From positions 1 to 64,000 of the forward strand of contig CALSCQ010001543.1 in assembly GCA_943704525.1 (NCBI GenBank): DNA of 64,000 nt. Reading direction: 5' to 3'. This document shows positions 34,640 to 45,985 of the stretch, one piece after another (the stretch's first letter is position 1; every line of letters begins with the position of its first letter). The notes below the pieces were generated by a model that was given only the letters and a program-made list of their open reading frames with translations, did not search any database and was not told the origin of the DNA. Made by a program: the position numbers and the translations under genes. The DNA comes from Pigoraptor vietnamica (taxonomy: Eukaryota; Opisthokonta; Filasterea).

Positions 34640-36717
34640 ATGTTCGCTGTCCGCGCTCGTGGCGCCGGCATCGCCGCAGTGGGTGTCTGCGTGGGCGCGG
34701 CCAATTCTCGTCCAGCATTTTTGTGCAAGTGCTTATTGTCGCTCCGCAGGTCTCGCGGCGCTGCTATGCGTCGGCGTCGACTGGCCCCGAGGGCCGCTAT
34801 TTGCAGAAGGGCGTGGTGCCGACATTTCACTTTCAGGTCGGTCGTTTACTTTTCAGCCGATGATCCCTTTTCGCAGTCTGCATTCCTTGCACTCACACTG
34901 GCCCTGCGCGATCACAGCCGAGTCTCCCGCGCCTGCCCGTCCCCAAGCTCGAGGACACGCTCTCGCGGTACCTCAAGACGGTCGAGCCCCTCGTGACGGC
35001 GGAGGAGTTCAAGGCGACCACCGCGGCCGTCGACTCGTTCCGCGCGACGGACGGCCCGCGCATGCACGCGGCGCTCGTTGCGAACGACAAGAAGAACAAG
35101 CACACGAGCTACATTTCGGCACCGTGGTTCGCCATGTACCTCGAGTCGCGCGTTCCGCTGCCCATCAACTTCAACCCGTTTATCGCGTTCCAGGACGACC
35201 CGAAGCCCGAGAAGAACACGCAGGCGGCGCGCGCGACCAACCTCATCCTGTCGTCGGTGCGCTTCCGCAACTCGCTGGCGGACCAGGTGCTGGAGCCGGA
35301 CGTCTTCCACCTCAACCCGGAAAAGAGCGACACGCCGCTGTTCAAGAACCTGATTCGCTTTGTGCCCTCGAGCGTGTCGTGGTTCGGCGCTTACCTGGTC
35401 AACGCGTACCCCCTCGACATGAGTCAGTATAACCGCCTCTTTGCCTCGACGCGCATCCCGCGCAAGGGAAAGGACGAGCTCGTCTCGAACGAGGGCGCCA
35501 CGCACGTCGCCGTGATGCGCCGGGGCCACGTGTACACGTTTGACGTGATGGCGCGCGACGGAACGCCCGTGTCTGCCGGCGTTCTTCGTGACAACATCGA
35601 CGCCATTCTCGCCGACAATTCGCCGCCCGCGGAGCACCCGATTGGCCTCCTCACGACGGAGGACCGCGACGTGTGGGCCGCGCACCGCGAGCGCCTCGCC
35701 GCCGCGAACCCCGAGCAGATGCGTGCGCTGGACGGCGCGCTGTTTGTGGTGTCGCTTGACGACGAGAGCCCCACGAAGGACACGGACCTGAGTCGCCTGC
35801 TCCTGACGAGCGACGGCAAGAACCGCTGGTTCGACAAGAGCTTCTCGCTGCTCGTCACGGGCAACGGAAAGGCGGCCATCAACTTTGAGCACGCGTGGGG
35901 CGACGGCGTGGCCGTGCTGCGCTACTTTAACGAGATCTACAAGGACTCGACAACCGTGCTTGGCGTTCCCACGGCCGCGAACTCGGGCGCCAAGCCGCGC
36001 CGCCTCAACTTCAACGTTCCCGACGACGTGCGCGAGGGGATCCGCGCGGCGGGCAAGAAGTTTGATGCGATCGTGGCGTCGCTCGACATCAAAACGCTCG
36101 AGTATTTCGGCTTTGGCAAGGCGGCGGTGAAGGGCCACAAGCTGAGCCCCGACGGCGTGACGCAGATGGCTTTCCAGTTGGCCTACCACCTGCACGAGGG
36201 CCGCACCGTCAGCACGTACGAGTCCTGCTCGACGGCGGCGTTCAAGCATGGCCGCACCGAGTGCATCCGGTCGGCCACCAACGAGTCCGTCGCCTTTGTG
36301 CGGGCTATGACGAACAAGTCGTCGTCCAGCGCCGACAGGCTCGCGGCGCTCCGTCGCGCGGTGGAGAAGCACTCTGAGCTGACGAAGAACGCGGCGATGG
36401 GGCAGGGCGTCGACAGGCACCTGTACGCCATGCTCGACAACGCGCGGCGGGCGGGCGAGCCAATCCCCGCCATCTTCAAGGACAAGGCATACGGCACGAT
36501 GGGCCAGAACATTCTCTCGACCAGCACGCTCGCAAGCCCCGCGCTGCTCGTGGGCGGGTTCGGCCCCGTGCATCCGCAGGGGTACGGCGTGGGGTACATG
36601 GTGGACGACAAGCGCATCGGCGCGCACGTGACGAGCTTCCGGAAGGACACGGAGGCGTTCCTGAAGTGCTTGCACCAGGCAATTGAGATAATGCGCGCGA
36701 CTGTGGAGGGCAAGTGA
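34640..36717 (+). CDS. CPT2: mitochondrial carnitine O-palmitoyltransferase 2
   Basis: Three exons (34640-34678, 34750-34836, 34918-36717) close in phase to 641 residues; human CPT2 is 658. CPT2 transfers long-chain acyl groups from carnitine back to CoA on the matrix face of the inner membrane. The first two exons encode a basic presequence (MFAVRARGAG, SRRCYASAS) followed by YLQKGVVPTFHFQ. Choline/carnitine acyltransferase landmarks follow in order: SLPRLPVPKLEDTL, DKKNKHTSYIS, LINFNPF-like INFNPF, RFVPSSVSWFGAYLVNAYPLDMSQ, catalytic His in INFEHAWGDGVAV, YESCSTAAFKHGRTE, and HPQGYGVGYMV. The C terminus lacks a peroxisomal SKL. Exon 1's donor is GTGGGT, chosen by phase over a nearby GTGTCT. 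Confidence 0.95.
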
Positions 36718-36765
36718 GGAGTGGGAAGTGAATGAAGAAGTCAATTGGCTGTATGTTACCCCCGT

Positions 36766-36773
36766 TGACGTCA
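36766..36773. promoter_or_regulatory. CRE palindrome TGACGTCA
   Basis: A perfect CRE about 168 bp upstream of the WD-repeat gene, with an inverted CCAAT (ATTGG) at about 36744. Lies in the short tandem intergenic space after CPT2. Confidence 0.4.
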
Positions 36774-36940
36774 GATCAAGTGGTTGTCCGGACATTGTCA
36801 TGGCAACTCGAGCGAGAGCAAAAACCAAGTGTGCGCGCAGCACGAAATCAACCGTCAACTTCCCACACAAGAGGCTGTGAGGCGCGCCGTCCTTTATTCG
36901 TGATGCAGTAGCAGCGTTCTACGCGCGTGCGCACACCGAC

Positions 36941-39900
36941 ATGGCGTCGCGGGGGCTGCTGGGCAGCAGCGACAGCCTCAACGACAGTCTCAACCTCGAC
37001 TCAGAACCCAGCGAGTACGGCGGGTACTCCTCTGCCGACGACGATGACACACCACTGCACCTGTCGCAGCCCGCGCGCAGTGGCGGGGCGGCGGAAGTGG
37101 CCGCCGTTTTGCATGATGCGAACGACGGGGAATCGAGCTACGCGAGTGAAAGCGAGGAGGAAGACGAGGGGGACGGCAAGGGCGCCGGGTTCACCATTCC
37201 GAGCGGGTGGCAGCTGCGGGAGACGTACACGCGGCAGGGGCGCGCGTCGGACATTGTGGCCGCCGTGTATAATGCGGCGAAGAACATTTTTGCGGTGGTC
37301 GACAAGAAGGGCGTCTCGCTGTGGGACCCCGCCGCAAACGCCGGTGGGTGAGAGTGGCTGTTCTGTGGTTCGCAGGCGGCGTGTCCGGCGTGTTTTTATT
37401 ATTTGTTATTATTCTTATTATTATTATTTCGCTCCCTCACATGCCTGGCGCGCGTGCTGCAGTCATTGCGCGGCACGACTTCCCGGCGTTCCAGCACCAG
37501 CTGCTTTCCCACATTGTCGCCGTCGAGAGCCTCAACGTGTACATTGTGTATGCGAAGGACATGACCTTGCGGGTGCGTGCCGCCTCTTAACTGCCTGTGT
37601 ATCTGACGGCGTGCGTCGGGTACCTGATGCCCGGGGTGGATTCGCAGGTGCTGAACAAGGATCTTGTCGAGCTGTCGTGCACGCGCTGCGAAAACCGGCC
37701 CGTGCTCTCGCTGCTGTTCCTTGAGGAGTCCAGCGAGCTTGTGACGGGTGCCGTCGGCGGGTTTACCGTGTGGACGTACGCCAAGAACCACAACAGCAAC
37801 CTGCCCGATTCCATCGGCGTGCTCAAGGCGAGGCACAACTACGTCCTCACGCCCGCACGCCACGTGGATCTCACGCCGGACGCGTGGGTGACAAGCCTGC
37901 AGCTCGAGCGCCCAAAGGGGACGCCGCTGACGGGCGGTGGGCCGCGCCTCGTGGTGATGGTCGGTGGCGATGTGCTCTTCTACGACGTCAAGACGTTCAC
38001 GCAGGTGTTTGCGATGCGCGGCCTCCACGACTTCCCCATCACCTCGTGCCTGTTCTTTCCCGCCGAGAGCTGCTACCTCACGACTTCGCGCGACTCGAAG
38101 GGTGGGGCGCTGTTATCAAATTTGCGTGCGCGGGTTCGCTGAGTGTTTATTCGGACTCATGTGCTTGTCTCGTGCAGTGCGGGTGTGGAACGAGCGCGGC
38201 GTGAAGGTAAAAACGTTCCACTCGCACACGCGGGACGTGACGTTTGCCCTGGCGCACCCGACGTCGCCGAGCCTCGCGATCACGTCGTCACTCGACGGCT
38301 CCATTCGCATGTGGCACGTGGGCACGCTCACGGAGATGTATGCGGTGCAGATGCCCGGGTCGCCGCTGCTCACGTTGGGCCACAAGGACGCCGGCCATCT
38401 CTTCTGCGTCGGCAAGCGCGAGGTGCACATATGGGGGCTCAATCACGTCATGGACCTATGGGCTCTTGCGCGCGCGCCCGCACGCGTGCTCCGGCGGGAG
38501 AGGTGCGCGGGCAAGTCGACGCGGTTGCTCGTGGCGTGTGACGACGGCAGCGCGCGCCTCATCTCGCGCACGGGCCGGGCCGTGACCACGCTGCTCCCGC
38601 CGCCGACGGCCTCGCCGAGCGGGCAGGTGGAGGGCATCGCATACAGCCGCCTGTCGCGCCTCATGTTTATTCTGCTCGACACGGGCGCCGGCGCGGCGGA
38701 GGGCGCGAAGGCCCCGCAAACCTCGCAGGAGATCTGGGTGTACACGGCGCGCACTGATCCGTGCTGCCGTGTCGACGTGTGGTCTGCCGAATCCCTCAAG
38801 GGCGTGAGCCCGGTGTGCCTCGCGAGCTACGCCGGCCCGGTTGTGCTGACGGGGCGCAGTGGCGGTGACGTGTGCCCGGACGCCTACGACTACCTGCTCA
38901 TCGGGACGCGGCGCGGTCACGTGCTCTTCTACGACACGCAGGAGCGCGGCGTGCGGCACCACGAGCTCAAGGCTGACAAGGACCCGATCGTCAGCATCGA
39001 CTACCACCTGCCCACGAGCACGCTGGTCACGTGCGCGCTGGGGCTGGACGCGGTGGTCGCGCTGTGGTCAATGCCGACGCTGGAGCCGTGCGGCACGGTG
39101 CGCTGCCCGGTTAACATCACGTGCATGGCGCGCCTCGGACCGCTCTTCATGACGGGCCATGCCGACGGCAGCATCCAGCTCTACGACTCGTCGCAGATGT
39201 CTCGCACCCGCGGTGGTAAGTGTGCGTAGGCCCTCTTTCTTGCATGCGCATTCTGGCACTGATACCACTCGCGTGAAGGTCTCCTCGGTGCGTCTCTACG
39301 GGCGCCGTCGCGTGCTTATTCCCCCGACGTTCGAAGTACCCTCGCGCGTTCTCCGACGCCGACAGCCGGCGGACGTTCGCCAACACCGTCGGGCATCGAC
39401 CGTCTTAAGGGCAGCCTCATTTCGTTCGCGGGCACTGCTGCGGACGCGCACGAGCGCTCACACACTCCGCAGCCGCCTACGCCTACCGAGGGACAGCCTG
39501 TGCTCGAAGCTGCCGCATCAACGGAACACTTGGGCGCCGTGTTCAGCGTCGACTGCATCGAGAGCCTGAGGCTGTTCTGCAGTGCGGGTGCGGACGGCAC
39601 CGTGCGCATTTGGGACGAGTGGAAGAACCTCCTTCGCGAGATTGCGATCAACCCGACGCTCCGGTGCGCGTGTTTCCTGTCGCAGGCGGGCGACATTGTG
39701 CTCAGCGCCGACAGCCACATCTACATTGTCCACCCGGAAATCTGTATCCGCACATACACCCGTGCATGCGCGCAGTGCGGGGGCGTTTGTAAAAGCGTGC
39801 TGGTGCGGCCTCTCATGTGCGCATCCTTTTTTTTTTGCCTTGACTGCCGTATTTACTCAGACATCCCTTCAAGTCACGCGGCCGTCCTCAACGCGATCGA

Positions 39901-42444
39901 GGGTGCAGACGACGAAGTGCTCTCGCGCGCGGGCTCAGCGACGTTTGAGGAGTTTGACGTGTACGACAGCGCGCTCACGGGCGCCGAGGCAATGACGCTC
40001 CAAAACTACCTCGTGCCCTACTCGGTCGAGCTGCAGAAGCAATGGTACGTAGAGGGCAAGCCACCGCCCCCGCGCGAGGTGGAGGTGGCCGCAGGACCTG
40101 CCGTCGGTGAAATGGACGCCGAGGAACACGCGACGGCTGACGAGGAGCCCGAGCGCATGACGCGCACCTCGTCCGCGACCAGCCTCGAGTCGCTGTCCAC
40201 GGTGGCGAGCTCCCGCGTGCCCACAGAAATCTACCTCTCGGAGCCGCCGACACCGGGGCTATCGGCCCTGGACGCACTCGATAGCCTGGCGTGGGACGAC
40301 CACATGCCCATGTTGCTTGGGTCGCCGACGGACGTGCGCTCGGCGGCGTCCTCTTGCCTCACATCGCCGTCGGTGCAGTCCGAGTGCGAATCGGACGAGG
40401 AGTCGGAGGTGCCGTCGCGGACGCCGTCGCCGCAGCCGCGTGCAGAGTCGCCGACAAGCTCCGCTCTCCGCACAACAACGTCCTATGGCCACACGGTCTC
40501 CTTTGCCGATGAGCGCCAACTGGGCCAAGACGGTGCGACTTCGCCCACGCGCAGTGCCGCCAGCAGCGCCCGGCGCAGCTCTGTGGGACAGAGAGGCTCC
40601 CCCACAGGCTCGCGACGCGGATCGACGGCAGCGAGCCGGCGGCGGTCGTCCATCAAGGCCGTGTCTGCGGCAAAGATCCCCAACGACGCGGGAGATTCCC
40701 AGGCAGAAGCAAAGCGCCGCCGCAGCAGCGTCAAGCCGAAGACCGCGAGCACGTCGTCCCTAACGCCCGCCGCGCTGCGGAAAGCGAGCGTGGCAAAGTC
40801 CACACAGGAAGTCGCGCGCGTGTCGAGTGTCGCGTCCGCCCCGTCGGTGCGAAGCGACCCCGAGCCCCCATCCGAGGCATCGCAACCCGGCAGCGGAGCG
40901 GCAACTCCGCGGGTGACGCCACTGCTCCTTGTCCCTGACGAGCCCCAGGTCGCCAGCACCGCGGTCTCTCGCACTTCGTCGGCGGTGGAGGACGCCGCGC
41001 CATCGGACGTTGATGGCTCAGCGGACGAAGCCGCCGTGTCACTCGCGAATCTGTCTCGCGCGCGCACGCCATCCATCGCCGATCCACAGCCGCTGTCCCG
41101 GCGAACATCCCTCGCGGTTCCGCCGGCAGTGGGCCGGTCCGTCAGCCCCTGGGACCCGTCCTCGTCGAATGCGCTGGGCACGGCGGCGTCGCTGCAGCAG
41201 ATCCGCGCCACGACATCGCTGACGCCGAGCGCGAAGGCCGCGAAGATCCCCTCGCGCTCGAAGGACAAGAGGAGAGCAAAGGCGGACACAGACGCGGAGA
41301 CGCACAAGGACAAAGAAGCGGACAAGGACGCTCAGCGGAAGAAGAAGCGGCGCGAGAAGAAGGCGCGCGCGAAGTCGGAGGGGTCTGCGGACGACCCCAT
41401 TGCAGCACTTGGCATTCACCCGGTGCCTGTCGACCCGCGCGCGCGCTCGGCGCCGCTTCACCAGCCACGCGTGGCGCGGGAACCCCCCCGGCCCCGCTCC
41501 GTGTCGTACTACCGCCCCGTGCCAAACACGACGCACCGGCCGCAGATCATTGTGCCGAACGAGTACATGCGGCCCAACTGGGACACGCTCGTCCTGCAGC
41601 GAGACGCAGAGAGGCGCGAGAAGAAGCGCGAGCGGATGCTTGCGGCGGCGGCGCGGCGGAGTCCGGACAGCGAGTTGCCCAGCATCGCCGCTGTGGACGC
41701 GGCGCTTCTTCGGCAGGTTCTGTCGCCCGTGTCGCCGTCGTTTTCGCAGCCGAGGACGACAACCGCCATGAGCGCGCGCGAGTGTGAGTATCGCTCGCTG
41801 TGTGCCCGCTGTTTAAACGCTTCGTTCAGCCTGAGTCGGCTCTAGTGCACTGCCTAACACCCTCCTTCTGCGCAGCCGTCGAAGAGGAGCCGGTGCGCGC
41901 CTCGACGCCCGTGGACGACGACGCTGGCGACTCTGGGACCCCTCCCCCGCATTTTAAGATGGGATTGGTGTTTTCCGTGGTGCTCCCCTACCGCCACCGG
42001 ATGTCCAACTTCCCCGCGTTCCCGCCCGAGGTGGAGGGCCTGCGCGAGGACGTGGCCCGCACGCTCTTCCGTGGCCCGTACGGGTCGGCCACAACGCTGC
42101 CGTCGGCGTCCGGCAGCTCGCGCAACTCCAGTCGACCGCCATCCGCACGAGGCAGCGCCGCAAACCTTGCCGTTGTGTCGAGCGCAGCCGCGGCGGCGAC
42201 GGCCCACCTTGTGCGACCCGCACCCCCGCGCAGCGCTCCACCGCCCCGGTCGCCCCCGCCGCGCCGCACACCGGACGCACCCGTGCCGACAGGGCCCGAG
42301 CTCGTCCTCATGATTGACCGTCTTGGCGAACAGCACGTGCGCGGCATCGCGAGTCGGCTGGTGCGCGAGACGCATGCGACGCGTGCGGTGGCCAAGCCGG
42401 GCCACCTCCTGCCTCTACTGCGCACTGGGGACCCCGAGTCCTGA
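36941..42444 (+). CDS. large WD-repeat protein with Ser/Pro-rich tail (WDR97/WDR87-like?)
   Basis: Seven exons (36941-37343, 37463-37572, 37648-38101, 38178-39215, 39279-39743, 39861-41783, 41876-42444) close in phase to 1653 residues. After an acidic N terminus, exons 1-5 encode WD-type blades: KNIFAVVDKKGVSLWD, SSELVTGAVGGFTVW, AITSSLDGSIRMWHV, TCALGLDAVVALW and FCSAGADGTVRIWDE. Exon 6 turns into some 450 residues of Ser/Ala/Arg/Pro low complexity, then a Lys/Glu-rich patch (KEADKDAQRKKKRREKK) and the ordered stretch NEYMRPNWDTLVLQRD. The C-terminal exon includes HRMSNFPAFPPEVEGLR. Size and layout recall vertebrate WDR97/WDR87, large and probably ciliary proteins, but I cannot assign orthology by eye. 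The 117-bp intron at 39744-39860 has no stop, so the open frame reads through it; splicing restores VHPEIYIPSSHAAV. Confidence 0.75.
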
Positions 42445-42516
42445 ACAATTTTCCATCTATGCAAGTGCGGCTGTCTGGAGCGGCCGCACTGCCACCGAAT
42501 GAAGAGCAACCGATGT

Positions 42517-43143
42517 CTATTTGAGAAAGCGAAGCACAGACGCCTCAAATTGCCTGTCAAGAAAACCCCCGCGCTGCACATAAAAGGGCTTCCCGGCGGC
42601 CTCAAACGACACAAACGGAAGAAACGCGCGCGACGCCTCCATTTCGGCACGCCCAAAGCGCGTCACTTGCGGACGGGCCAAGACCGACAGCGTTTCGGCT
42701 GCCACCACCTGCCCGTCTGGCGATGCAAACAGCCTCCGCACAAACGCGCGCGTCACCCAGTGCATGGCGCCCGTGGTGGCCATGCCGAAGAGCACGACGA
42801 CGGACGCGATCGCGATCCGCCCCGAGAGCGGCACATCTTCAGTCCCGACGACCGCAAGAAACGGCCCCCCGAGCGTCGTGCACACGCAGCTCGTGAGCGA
42901 CACTATCTTGAGGCGACGCACGGCATCGCCGAGCGGCGAGCGGTACACGAGTGCAAGTCCCTCGGCGCCTGCAGGTATGGGCGCCGTGGGGGTCTGTGGG
43001 GCCTTGGCTGCTTGCGGTGGGCTTGGGTCGTGCGCCACAGTCCCCGAGCGCCGCACACCAAACACGCGGCACGCAGCGGTCCATGGCACGCGTGAAGCGC
43101 ACATGCGCACTGCGCTGCGACTTAGGGACACGCACAGCGCCAT
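42517..43143 (-). CDS. TMEM70-like mitochondrial membrane protein
   Basis: A single intronless frame of 208 residues with an ATG start. The N-terminal 45 residues are basic with many Ser/Ala/Arg, like a mitochondrial presequence. ALVYRSPLGDAVRRLKIVSL leads into two hydrophobic helices (SCVCTTLGGPFLAVVG and IAIASVVVLFGMATTGAM), then HWVTRAFVRRLF. This is the layout of the TMEM70/TMEM186/TMEM223 group, whose members assist complex I or ATP synthase assembly. The C-terminal soluble part contains AETLSVLARPQVTRF. Identification as TMEM70-like is by architecture and a few residues; other members of the group are possible. Confidence 0.7.
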   Translation of the reverse strand: MALCVSLSRSAVRMCASRVPWTAACRVFGVRRSGTVAHDPSPPQAAKAPQTPTAPIPAGAEGLALVYRSPLGDAVRRLKIVSLTSCVCTTLGGPFLAVVGTEDVPLSGRIAIASVVVLFGMATTGAMHWVTRAFVRRLFASPDGQVVAAETLSVLARPQVTRFGRAEMEASRAFLPFVSFEAAGKPFYVQRGGFLDRQFEASVLRFLK

Positions 43144-43365
43144 CGTCTGTGCAGAACAACATACTCAGCCGAAACAATTTTCAACTGGAGCGGAGGAGTA
43201 ACAGCACGAGCGCACCACGTGAGCGCGGGCGTGCCGAAATCTCGGAACGCGCATTGATTGGTGTTCCGTGCCATCGCACACAAACATCGTTCCATTCCCA
43301 TTCGCGATGCGCACTTGAGCAACCTTCCGCGCGCAGTTTGCAGGCGTAGGCAATTGCTGTCACGC

Positions 43366-45848
43366 ATGGCGGCCATGGCTCGCGCATTGCGGTGTATTGC
43401 GGCCGCAGCGGTCTTCGTGGCGCTTGCGTGCGCCGTGACGGCCGCGCCTGTGCTCACGGACCGCGACCGCCTGCTGCTTGTGTGCGCGCAGGACTGCAAG
43501 CTCGACGACACGTGCATGCCGCAGTGCCTCGCCAACGGCCCGTCGCACCTGCCCTCTGACCAGGTCGCCTCCTTCCAGCAGCTGCTGCAGTCGATGGAGA
43601 TTCCGCCGGAAATGGCCTCGCAGCTCGAAACGCTTCGCGCGAAGTTCCCCGCGTCGCCCAACGCGCCGGTGCCCATCGTTCCCGTGACGCCGTCCTCGCC
43701 TTCGTCAGGGCCGTGGTCCGCGTTCACGGGCGCGACGGACCGCATCAAGGTCGTTGTGTGCGCGCAGCAGTGCAGCGGCGACGAGACGTGCGTGAAGGGG
43801 TGCTTCAAGAACGGCCCCAGCGGCAACAGCGACCAAGTTCAGCAGACAATTGCCTCCATTGCGTCTGCGCCCATGCCAGTGGAAGTCGCTTCGAGCATCG
43901 ACGGCATGCTGTCGCGCATTTTGGGGACAAGTGCTCCGAGTAAGTGGCTTTGTGTGTTGCATTGCCTTCACAGCGACAGCTGCGCTTGCTCCTCACCGCG
44001 ACCGCACCCTCCGCCAGGCACTGGAGGAGCGCCGAGCACGGGCGGATCCCCCAGCACCGGGGGAACGCCGTCGAATGTCCTGCCGAAGGGGTGGGCGCCG
44101 TATGGCGATCTCCCCTCGCGTGTCCGCGTGCTCGTCTGCGGCAGCGTGTGCGCGGGTGAAATGGGGTGCGTCGGCCAGTGCTTTGGCAACGGCCCATCGA
44201 CGGACGTCACGCAGCTCGTTGCAACCCTCCGCACCGCGCCCATCCCCCCGGAAGTGGTTGCGAACGCAGACGCGATTCTCTTTAAGCTCACCGGAGTGAG
44301 CAACAACAACGGTCCCTCCGCTGGTGCGTTGCGAGTAGAAATTCGTGCGTGGACGAAGAATTGGCATTTTCTGACAATTGCATGTTGCGGCCACGCAGGC
44401 ACGCCCCCGCAGCAGCAGCCCTCGTCTGCCTGGGCGGCGTATGGGAATGTGGACGCGCGCGCCAAGGTCCTCTACTGCGGCAGCGTGTGCACGGGCGAGC
44501 TTTCGTGCACCGTCTCGTGCTTCGTAAACGGGCCGTCCGAGTCGAGCGACAAGGTGAACTCGATTCTCTCTCAGGCGCCCACCCTTCCCACTGATGTCGC
44601 GGCGAACGTCGACATACTTGTTGGCAAGGTTCTTGCGGCCATCCAGTCCGGCAATGGCGGTAGGTGCCCCGCACCGCCCTCCTTTAGCCGCACTTCTGTT
44701 TCTCACCGACTCACGTGTTTTTCTGCAGCGGCTCCGTCGGTGCCGTCGCGGTGGACGCAGTATGGCTCTGTGGACGCGCGTGCCAAGGTGCTCGTGTGCG
44801 GCACGCAGTGCAGCGGCGCCATTGATTGCGTGCGCGACTGCTTCGCGAACGGTCCCGCGAACGACGCGAGTGGCATGCTTGCGCAGATCAAGGGCGCTGC
44901 TCTCCCGACCGAGGTGCTTGCGAATGTGGACGCCATGCTGCTCAAGATCGGCGCTTCAGCCGGTGCGGGACCGACGGCGCCGAGCACGGGCGATGGTGGG
45001 TGCGGTGCGCTGCTGATGCGCCGTTGATGCAGCCCGTGTCTTACGCCCTGCATGTCCGCAGTGTCTTCGCCGTCGCAGGCGTGGGCGAAGTTTAGCGCCG
45101 TAAGCGATAGGCTTCGCATTGTCGTTTGTGGCAATCTCTGCAGTGGCGACATGGCGTGTGTGCGCCAGTGCTTTGTCGCTGGGCCCTCCGCGTCCGACGA
45201 CACGGTCAAGAACCTCGTGACCAAACTCCAGTCGCAGACGATGCCCAGCGAGGTTGCCCAGCAGGCGGACATCCTCCTCGCGTCCGTCAGGGGCTCGGGT
45301 CTCGGCGATTCGGGTAGTGGCTCATCGGGCTCGTCTGGGTCTGGGTCTGGGTCGCCGTCTGGGTCTGGGTCGCCGTCTGGGTCTGGGTCGCCGTCTGGGT
45401 CTGGGTCGTCGTCTGGGTCTGGGTCGCCGTCTGGGTCCTCTGGGTCCTCGGGATCCTCGGGGTCATCTGGGTCGCCGTCGGACGGAAGCAACGGTGAGTA
45501 CGCTGCGCATGATGTTGTTGCGTCTATCTGTGCGCATGCTTCTGACTGGCCGCGCATGAGCGCTCAAATTCCGCTCGGTCTCCTTCTTATTTAATCTGTG
45601 CAGTTGTGACGGGAGGCAGCCGGGGCGGATCTTCTGCGTGGGGCGATCTCAGCCTGCGCGTGCGCGTGTATGTGTGCATTCACGACTGCGGCGCGGACGA
45701 CATTCCGTGCGCCAAGGAGTGCACGGAGCGCGGCCCCAGGACCCTCACGATGGCGCAAGTGAGCGCGTACGTCGACCAGGCAAATGCGCTCCAGGGCGAC
45801 GCCCTCCGCCAGCTTGACCTCCTGGTAACGCGCGTCTCGTCGCTGTAG
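43366..45848 (+). CDS. secreted protein of seven Cys-rich repeats
   Basis: Six exons (43366-43939, 44018-44323, 44399-44659, 44729-44995, 45062-45493, 45604-45848) give 694 residues. All five introns are phase 1. A signal peptide (ALRCIAAAAVFVALACAVTAA) is clear. Seven repeats of about 75-80 residues follow, each with the core C-x3-C-x5-C-x3-C-[F/L]-x-N-G-P, usually preceded by W-x2-[YF]-G and R-[VAI]-[KR]-V-[LV]. Examples are VVVCAQQCSGDETCVKGC and VLVCGTQCSGAIDCVRDC. Repeat 7 is diverged (x6 spacing, ERGPR). Linkers are Ser/Gly/Pro-rich; the one before repeat 7 is an 18-bp tandem repeat. No membrane anchor is seen. I do not recognise the domain. The 78-bp first intron is in frame, so the open frame runs through it. 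Role unknown; extracellular matrix, lorica or adhesion is only a guess. Confidence 0.8.
45335..45478 (+). repeat. 18-bp coding tandem repeat (Gly-Ser linker)
   Basis: Repeats of TCTGGGTCTGGGTCGCCG, degenerate at both ends, encode (SGSGSP)n in the secreted Cys-rich protein. Confidence 0.9.
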
Positions 45849-45890
45849 TCGTACGGAGCGTGGGTAACACCCCGAGTAAAAAATTTGGTG

Positions 45891-45914
45891 ATCACGTGAT
45901 TCAGTGGCGCGAAA
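45891..45914. promoter_or_regulatory. palindromic E-box and E2F-like site upstream of HAUS3
   Basis: ATCACGTGAT (45891-45900), a 10-bp palindrome with a CACGTG core, is followed by TGGCGCGAAA (45905-45914), a good match to the E2F consensus. They lie 70-95 bp before the HAUS3 start. An E2F site would suit a mitotic gene. Confidence 0.5.
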
Positions 45915-45985
45915 CCGGCGGAATTTGAACTTGAAAGCCGAGCGAGTGCAGGGCTTTACTTCATAGAGCAGTACAGCGAGCCACT

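Noticed and set aside
34912-36870. 652-residue open frame antisense to CPT2
   Set aside because: Same cause; the sense strand encodes a complete acyltransferase with its catalytic histidine.
39744-39860. Reading through the 117-bp gap in the WD-repeat gene as coding
   Set aside because: The stretch is Cys-rich and includes a T9 run; the pyrimidine-rich acceptor and the restored phase point to an intron.
43940-44017. Reading straight through the first intron of the Cys-repeat gene
   Set aside because: The frame is open because the intron is 78 bp and lacks stops. A GTAAGT donor, a CAG acceptor, phase 1 like all other introns of the gene and Cys/His-rich junk translation favour splicing.
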